The notes under the pieces are model-generated. The model saw only the letters and a program-made list of their open reading frames with translations, ran no database searches and was not told the origin of the DNA. Source: Actinomycetota bacterium (GTDB lineage Bacteria > Actinomycetota > Acidimicrobiia > Actinomarinales > Actinomarinaceae). Taken from it: a DNA stretch of 37,389 nt. Below are positions 32,437 to 37,389 of this stretch, in pieces. The DNA lies in NCBI GenBank assembly GCA_027729925.1, contig JAQCEB010000006.1, positions 1-37,389 of the forward strand, in the 5' to 3' direction. Position numbers and translations under genes: made by a program. How positions within the stretch are numbered: position 1 is the first letter of the stretch; every line of letters starts with the position of its first letter.

Positions 32437-33735
32437 ATGAAGAAACCATTATTGGTTAGTTTCTTACTCTTAACTCTAGTTCTTGGAGCTTGTGGTGGCG
32501 GAAGCCTTGAAGGCGAAGAAGTCACAATTACCGGTGCATTAATCGGTGTAGAGCAAGATCTATTTAGAGCTGCGTTTGATTCATTTACTGAAGAGACAGG
32601 TATTATTGTTTCTTACACAGGATCAGACAACTTTGAGCAAGAAATTCAAATTCAGATGGAATCAGGTGACACTCCAGACTTTGCACTTTGGCCACAGCCA
32701 GGAGCTGTAGTTGATGCTGCAAAAAGAGGTTACTTAATTCCAATGGCAGATTTAGATATTGATGTAGATGACTACAAAAATAATTATTCATCTTACTTAG
32801 TTGGACTAGGTGAAGTTGATGGTGTTGTTTATGGTGGTGCTGCATCTGTTAACCTTAAGAGCCTTGTTTGGTACCAACCTGAAGAGTTTGCGGCAAGAGG
32901 ATATTCTGTCCCAGAAACTTGGGATGAAATGATTGCTTTAGCTGATCAAATTGTTGCAGATGGAATGAATCCATTCTGTTTTGGTATGTACTCAAATGGT
33001 GCTTCTGGTTGGTTAGCAACAGACTGGATGGAAGATATTATGCTTCGTACTGGAAGTGGAACTGATTCATATGACAAATGGGTTACAAATGAATTAGCAT
33101 TTACAGATCCAATCGTTAAAAATGCTGCTACATTATTAAGCCAAATTATGCATACTGAAAATTATGTTGTAGGTGGAACAGATGCTATTGTCTCTACCTT
33201 CTTCGGTAATGCTCAGGATCCTATGTTTTCAAAAGATGCAAATGGAAATCCTGGCTGCTTTATGCATAGACAAGCATCCTTTATCACTGCATTTTGGCCA
33301 GAAGGTGAAAATCAGTTCGCAGGATCAAAAACAACTGTATTCCCATTCCCAGTTATTGATGCAAGCTTACCAAAAGCTGCTTTAGGTGCTGGCGACATGT
33401 GGGGTGCATTCAATGATAGAGATGCTACAAAAGCTGTAGCTGAATATATGCTTTCTGTTGGATTCTTTGACAGCATTGCAGCTAGCCCAGATAACTCTAG
33501 GTTAAGTGCACATGCTAGCTATCCAGCAGCAAACTATAACAGCGATTTATATAAAGAATTTGGTCAAATAGTATCAGATGCTTTATCAGCTAATGCATTT
33601 AGATTTGACGCATCAGACTTAATGCCTCCTGAAGTTGGTGCAGGTTCATTCTGGAAAGAAATGATGAACTTGGCCGTCGAAGGACCTGGATATGTCGATA
33701 CTGCGTTAGACAACATTCAAAAATCTTGGCCATAA
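32437..33735 (+). CDS. Sugar ABC transporter substrate-binding lipoprotein (alpha-glucoside type, family 1)
   Basis: The 432-residue protein begins with a lipoprotein signal (MKKPLLVSFLLLTLVLGACGGG, lipid-attached Cys19), so it is anchored outside the membrane. The body is a family 1 solute-binding fold: VTITGALIGVEQDLFRAAFDSFTEETGIIVSYTGSDNFEQEIQIQMESGDTPDFALWPQPG, later VPETWDEMIALADQI and GASGWLATDWMEDI. It resembles AglE-type alpha-glucoside binding proteins; the exact sugar is not determinable. AAAGGGG just before the ATG is among the strongest ribosome-binding sequences in the window. Two matching permease genes follow a terminator-like hairpin. Confidence 0.93.
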   Translation: MKKPLLVSFLLLTLVLGACGGGSLEGEEVTITGALIGVEQDLFRAAFDSFTEETGIIVSYTGSDNFEQEIQIQMESGDTPDFALWPQPGAVVDAAKRGYLIPMADLDIDVDDYKNNYSSYLVGLGEVDGVVYGGAASVNLKSLVWYQPEEFAARGYSVPETWDEMIALADQIVADGMNPFCFGMYSNGASGWLATDWMEDIMLRTGSGTDSYDKWVTNELAFTDPIVKNAATLLSQIMHTENYVVGGTDAIVSTFFGNAQDPMFSKDANGNPGCFMHRQASFITAFWPEGENQFAGSKTTVFPFPVIDASLPKAALGAGDMWGAFNDRDATKAVAEYMLSVGFFDSIAASPDNSRLSAHASYPAANYNSDLYKEFGQIVSDALSANAFRFDASDLMPPEVGAGSFWKEMMNLAVEGPGYVDTALDNIQKSWP

Positions 33736-33757
33736 ACCGAGAATTGAATTAATTTTT

Positions 33758-33787
33758 GATAGCCACCCATTTGGGTGGCTATCTTTT
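33758..33787 (+). terminator. Intrinsic terminator-like hairpin between binding protein and permease genes
   Basis: GATAGCCACCC and GGGTGGCTATC form a perfect 11-bp stem with an ATTT loop (33758-33783), followed by TTTT. The poly-T tract is short, so termination is probably partial. It lies inside the transport operon, 22 bases after the binding-protein stop, and would keep permease expression below that of the binding protein or protect the upstream mRNA end. Confidence 0.8.
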
Positions 33788-33811
33788 ATGAGGTACTATA
33801 AATTAGTTGTT

Positions 33812-35044
33812 ATGAAAGAAAAAACACAAAGGCAAAAATTATTAAACTTTGGAATCTCAACTCTTTCTCTTGGGATTTTTCCTTTAATATGGTTTTTAAG
33901 TCAAGCCATACTTTTTAGAGAATTAACAGAACTAATTTCAAGAAATTGGCTTGTTGTAGTCGGAATAATTATTGGATCAACTTTTATTTTTTTATTGTTT
34001 TATGGAATGAATTTTTTTATTTCACTAGCGGACAGAGACAGTAGAGAATCTTTAGAAGCAAAAATGTTTGTAGGTCCTTCAATATTTATGATTGGTTTGT
34101 TTCTTTTTTATCCCGCTTTAAGAACCATTTATTTAAGTTTTCAAGACAGATATGGTACGTCATATAATGGATTTGATAATTATATGTGGGCATTTTCAGA
34201 CCCAGAAATGTTAGTAACAATTAGAAATCAAATTATCTGGCTTGTATTTGTTGTTACTTTTGTTTTAATAATTGGCTTGGTTGTTGGCTGGCTTTCTGAT
34301 AGGTTGAATAAAGGTGAGGCATTTTTTAAATCTGTTGTCTTCTTACCAATGGCAATTTCTGCTGTTGGCGCTAGTGCTATTTTTAAATTTATTTACGAAT
34401 ATAGGCCTCCACCTCTAACTCAAATTGGAATAATAAATGGAATCAGAGTATCTGTTGATAGAGAAGGTTACGTATGTGCTAATAATAAAATTATAGAAGG
34501 TGTGAATAGAGTAGTAGGTGATGAAAATTGCTTACCTCCGATTGGCTGGCTTCAACAAAGAGATATGTCAAATCTACCTTTTGTACAAAATCTAGATCTT
34601 GATAACTGGTTCAATAGCATTATCGTCAATATTCCAATAAATACTATTTTATTGATGGTAATTATGATATGGATGTTTACAGGATTTGCTGCTGTAGTAT
34701 TTTCTGCTGGAATAAAAGCAATACCAAATGAAATTATGGAAGCGGGTCAAATAGATGGTGCCTCAGAACTTAGAGTGTTTACATCTATAATTATTCCATA
34801 CATAAAGAGTACAATCGTAGTGGTTGGCACCTATATGGTTGTTACAGTCTTAAAAGCATTTGATATTATATATGTGGGTACTAGGGGTGATTTGGAAACT
34901 AATTTATTAGCTGTAAAAATGCTAGATGAATTTTCTAAATATAGAAATATAGGTAGATCTGCAACTGTAGCTGTCTTAATCTTTGTATGCGTCTTTCCAA
35001 TTATTTGGTTTACAATTAAACGAGAAAGAGAGACTATATCGTAA
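33812..35044 (+). CDS. Sugar ABC transporter permease (AglF/MalF type)
   Basis: This is the first membrane subunit of the importer. The 410-residue protein has about eight hydrophobic segments and the ATPase-docking EAA loop EAGQIDGASELRVFTSIIIPYIK. Between two membrane segments is a segment of about 60 residues (RPPPLTQIGIINGIRVSV to LQQRDMSNLPFVQN) with two cysteines, like the extra region of AglF proteins. The track start is the ATG at 33788, but that codon directly follows the terminator T-run, so its ribosome-binding site would be inside the hairpin; the ATG at 33812 (MKEKTQRQK) is preferred, not proven. Its stop overlaps the next start (TAATG). Confidence 0.9.
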   Translation: MKEKTQRQKLLNFGISTLSLGIFPLIWFLSQAILFRELTELISRNWLVVVGIIIGSTFIFLLFYGMNFFISLADRDSRESLEAKMFVGPSIFMIGLFLFYPALRTIYLSFQDRYGTSYNGFDNYMWAFSDPEMLVTIRNQIIWLVFVVTFVLIIGLVVGWLSDRLNKGEAFFKSVVFLPMAISAVGASAIFKFIYEYRPPPLTQIGIINGIRVSVDREGYVCANNKIIEGVNRVVGDENCLPPIGWLQQRDMSNLPFVQNLDLDNWFNSIIVNIPINTILLMVIMIWMFTGFAAVVFSAGIKAIPNEIMEAGQIDGASELRVFTSIIIPYIKSTIVVVGTYMVVTVLKAFDIIYVGTRGDLETNLLAVKMLDEFSKYRNIGRSATVAVLIFVCVFPIIWFTIKRERETIS

Positions 35045-35946
35045 TGAGTAGAGATAGTCAAAAATGGTATGACAAACCAGTATCAAAATTAATTCTAATA
35101 ACAATTGCATTAACTTGGATATTCCCAATATTTGGATTTGTACTAAGTTCTTTTAGGCCAGGAGAAAGTATAAAAAGAACAACTTGGTGGGATGCCTTAT
35201 TTACAGGTGAAATTTGGTCTGAATTAACACTGCAAAATTATTCTGAAATATTTTTTGCAGATGGCCTTGATAGATCTTTTTATAATTCATTTGCTGTAAC
35301 AATACCATCTACCATTATTCCTATTACAATTGCTGCCTTTGCTGCTTACGCTTTTGCATTCATGGATTTCAAGGGTAAAAATATTTTATTTTTATTTGTA
35401 GTCGCGTCAATGATTATTCCACTTCAAATGTCCTTAGTTCCATTACTTCAACTTTTTAAAAGTGGTGCAGAGGTTTTTGGAATAAGAATAATTCCAGCTT
35501 TAGATCTTAATGGTACTTTTGTGGCAACTTGGTTTGCCCACACCGGCTTTGGTTTACCTCTAGCTACTTTTTTACTTAGGGACTTTATGATGGGATTACC
35601 TAAAAGTGTAATTGAATCTGCAAAAATTGATGGAGCAAGTAACTTCACAACCTTTTTTAAATTAGTTTTACCATTATCAGTTGCAGGAATTGCAGCGTTT
35701 GCAACATTTCAATTTTTATGGGTTTACAATGATTTTTTAGTTGCAAATGTATTCCTAGGTATATATAGACCAGAGAATTTAGTTGTTACTTCTCATGTAT
35801 CTCAATTAGCTGTTGGACAATTTGGTGAAGCATGGCATTTACGAACTTCAGGAGCAATCATTTCAATGATAGTTCCGCTGATTGTGTTTTTTAGTTTACA
35901 AAGATTTTTTGTTAGAGGGTTAGTTGGTGGGGCTGTAAAGGGTTGA
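35044..35946 (+). CDS. Sugar ABC transporter permease (AglG/MalG type)
   Basis: The 300-residue protein is the second membrane subunit, with six hydrophobic segments. Its ATPase-docking EAA loop is ESAKIDGASNFTTFFKLVLPLSVAGIAAFATFQFLWVYNDFL, typical of the MalG family. Before it, PLQMSLVPLLQLF and FAHTGFGLPLATFLLRDFM are also characteristic. It overlaps its partner permease by one base. No ATPase gene for this importer is in the window; such importers often share a MsmX/UgpC-type ATPase encoded elsewhere. Confidence 0.93.
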   Translation: MSRDSQKWYDKPVSKLILITIALTWIFPIFGFVLSSFRPGESIKRTTWWDALFTGEIWSELTLQNYSEIFFADGLDRSFYNSFAVTIPSTIIPITIAAFAAYAFAFMDFKGKNILFLFVVASMIIPLQMSLVPLLQLFKSGAEVFGIRIIPALDLNGTFVATWFAHTGFGLPLATFLLRDFMMGLPKSVIESAKIDGASNFTTFFKLVLPLSVAGIAAFATFQFLWVYNDFLVANVFLGIYRPENLVVTSHVSQLAVGQFGEAWHLRTSGAIISMIVPLIVFFSLQRFFVRGLVGGAVKG

Positions 35947-36521
35947 GCCTTAATAAATTTTTAATTTTTTTTCTTCTTTGTAGCTGTTCAAGTACACAAA
36001 CTACTACTTACAATATTGAATTAAACAATACAGATTCAAGAATTGATTCTCGACTTGTCATTAATGTTGAGTATTTAAAACAGGATATTGTGAAAGTAAC
36101 ATCTCAAATATTTCCCAAAAACTCAGCTGAAATTGAAAGTTACAAATTAGTTTATGACATGAAATTTAGAGAAGATTATAAAGATGAGTTTAATGGAGTT
36201 TGTATTGGACCAAGATGGCAAGAGTATGGTCCTGGAGAATTTACACATATATTATCAAGCAACAATAATTTTAAAAAAGAAATTTCTGGAACTTTAACTC
36301 CAAATGAAGGAGATAGATGTAAAAATTATTATTACTATTTAAGATTTTTAGAAATAACAATGGTTTCCAATGAAACATACTTAATTGGAGTCGCTACTGA
36401 TTATGCTGAAGAATACCCCGACGCACCAAATGTTTGGCTACGTAACAAAAAAGGTGAAATAGAAAAAATAGGTACTACTAACATAAATAAATATAGTTTA
36501 AATTTTGAACTGAGTAAATGA
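35943..36521 (+). CDS. Unrecognised small lipoprotein in the sugar-transport operon
   Basis: I do not recognise this 192-residue protein. It starts at a TTG overlapping the permease stop (TTGA), with AAAGGG close by. It has a short hydrophobic N-terminus ending LLCSC, a plausible lipobox with the lipid-attached cysteine at residue 15, so it should be anchored outside the membrane. The mature part looks rich in beta strands (VVNVEY-like, FVGVCIGPRWQEYGPGEF region, YYYYLRFLEITMV) and has two further cysteines (GVCIGPR and GDRCKNY) that could form a disulphide. Position between the permease and a sugar kinase suggests an accessory role in carbohydrate capture, but this rests on context only. Confidence 0.7.
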   Translation: MSLNKFLIFFLLCSCSSTQTTTYNIELNNTDSRIDSRLVINVEYLKQDIVKVTSQIFPKNSAEIESYKLVYDMKFREDYKDEFNGVCIGPRWQEYGPGEFTHILSSNNNFKKEISGTLTPNEGDRCKNYYYYLRFLEITMVSNETYLIGVATDYAEEYPDAPNVWLRNKKGEIEKIGTTNINKYSLNFELSK

Positions 36522-36522
36522 T

Positions 36523-37389
36523 ATGAAAATAGGCATTGACTGGGGTGGAACTAAGATTGAAGCAGTTGCACTAGACTCAGATACTTATAAAGAGATAAAA
36601 AGAATTAGAGTAGATGCTCCTAAAGATAATTATCAAGAAATATTAAAAACAGTTTCAAATTTAATACATAAGATTTCAGAAAACAGTAAAGAATTTTCTG
36701 TAGGAATTGGAATGCCAGGATCTCTTCACCCTAAAACAGGTTTAGTTCAAGTTTCAAATACAAAAGCACTAGAAGGACAAAATGTAAAAAAAGATTTGGA
36801 ACAAATTTTAGGTTTTGAAATAAAAATTGCAAATGATGCAGATTGTCTAGCTTTATCAGAAGCAATTGAAGGTGCTGGAAGTAAATATAGTTCAGTCTTC
36901 GCAGTAATTTTAGGCACAGGTGTTGGAGCAGGATATGTTCACAATAAAGAATTAATTGTTGGTCCCAATAAATTATCAGGTGAATGGGGTCAAAATCCAA
37001 TTCCAGGTCCAATGGATGAGTATGAAAAATCTGTCAAAAGACATTGTGGTCGCGTAGGAGCTATAGAAGTCTTTCTTTCTGGCCCAGGGCTAGAGAAGTA
37101 TTATGAGTATGAATCTGGTGAAAAACTTCAATCTAAAGAAATTATAAACAAATTCAGAGCAGGTGAAAGGTCTGCTAAACAAGTGATGGAAACTTATTTT
37201 GAGAGAGCTGCTAAATCATTTAGTACTTTTGTTAACATCTTAGATCCCGACATTATTGTTTGTGGTGGTGGCATGTCAGAAATAGATGAAATATATGAGG
37301 AAATACCAAAAAGAATAATTCCATATATTGCTTCTGATGTTTTTTTAACACCTATAGTTAAAGCAAAATTTGGTGCAACTAGTGGGGTG
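36523..37389 (+). CDS. ROK-family sugar kinase, partial (cut by window end)
   Basis: The frame is open from ATG 36523 to the window end (289 codons) and is absent from the ORF track for lack of a stop. It begins with the phosphate-binding MKIGIDWGGTKIEAVAL, then VGIGMPGSL, ANDADCLALSEA with the catalytic Asp, FAVILGTGVGAGYV, and IIVCGGGMSE. Family members phosphorylate glucose, fructose or N-acetylglucosamine. The fructokinase-like segment SGEWGQNPIP and later KRHCGRVGAIEVFLSGPG align with GEWGHNPLP and CYCGKQGCIETFISGTG, but three of the four zinc ligands are replaced. It starts one base after the lipoprotein gene and is probably cotranscribed with the importer, acting on the imported sugar. 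Confidence 0.9.
   Translation, partial: MKIGIDWGGTKIEAVALDSDTYKEIKRIRVDAPKDNYQEILKTVSNLIHKISENSKEFSVGIGMPGSLHPKTGLVQVSNTKALEGQNVKKDLEQILGFEIKIANDADCLALSEAIEGAGSKYSSVFAVILGTGVGAGYVHNKELIVGPNKLSGEWGQNPIPGPMDEYEKSVKRHCGRVGAIEVFLSGPGLEKYYEYESGEKLQSKEIINKFRAGERSAKQVMETYFERAAKSFSTFVNILDPDIIVCGGGMSEIDEIYEEIPKRIIPYIASDVFLTPIVKAKFGATSGV

Overview
This window is strongly AT-rich, tightly packed bacterial chromosome with about 33 protein genes, two tRNAs and almost no intergenic space. The block rplY-pth-pgsA-SDR-mfd-mazG-eno-ftsB-DUF501-ppx (22.4-32.2 kb) follows the order known from Mycobacterium tuberculosis (mfd Rv1020, mazG Rv1021, eno Rv1023, FtsB-like Rv1024, DUF501 Rv1025, ppx Rv1026, with pth/rplY nearby). 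An InhA-like FabI and an actinobacterial-style two-subunit acyl-CoA carboxylase point the same way. My inference is a streamlined low-GC actinobacterium, possibly marine (Actinomarinales-like). The lineage is not proven by the sequence alone.

Layout. (1) 1-3.8 kb: two divergent lipoprotein genes, one cut by the window edge and one encoding a large M60/enhancin-like metallopeptidase; each has a short tandem repeat just behind the lipobox. (2) 3.9-7.6 kb: an archaeal-type (type II) GAPDH homologue, divergent from pyruvate phosphate dikinase with only 13 bp between start codons. (3) 7.7-16.8 kb: fabI (+), facing a nine-gene minus-strand operon transcribed accD-bioY-accC/BCCP-acpS-fabD-fabH-fabG-acpP-fabF. 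It covers malonyl-CoA supply, biotin uptake and type II fatty acid synthesis, but lacks a dehydratase. (4) 16.9-20.5 kb: birA, a two-domain MDR + Gfo/Idh/MocA oxidoreductase and an inositol-monophosphatase-family enzyme, then tRNA-Arg(CCT) on the minus strand. (5) 20.6-22.4 kb: a DrrAB-type ABC exporter. (6) 22.4-32.2 kb: the conserved housekeeping block, with most genes overlapping by a few bases. (7) tRNA-Leu(TAA), then 32.4-37.4 kb: an alpha-glucoside-type sugar ABC importer (binding protein, terminator-like hairpin, two permeases), an unrecognised lipoprotein, and a ROK-family sugar kinase cut by the window end.

Functionally, BioY imports biotin, BirA attaches it to the BCCP domain of the carboxylase, AccD makes malonyl-CoA, and FabD/FabH/FabF/FabG/FabI elongate acyl chains on AcpP after AcpS activates it. 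The sugar importer and ROK kinase would feed glycolysis, where PPDK, enolase and the unusual GAPDH homologue act. Most of the window is ordinary core genome. The items most worth a second look are the M60-like peptidase, the archaeal-type GAPDH, the degenerate zinc site of the ROK kinase, and the unrecognised lipoprotein inside the sugar operon. I saw no phage, IS element, CRISPR array or clear new defence system.
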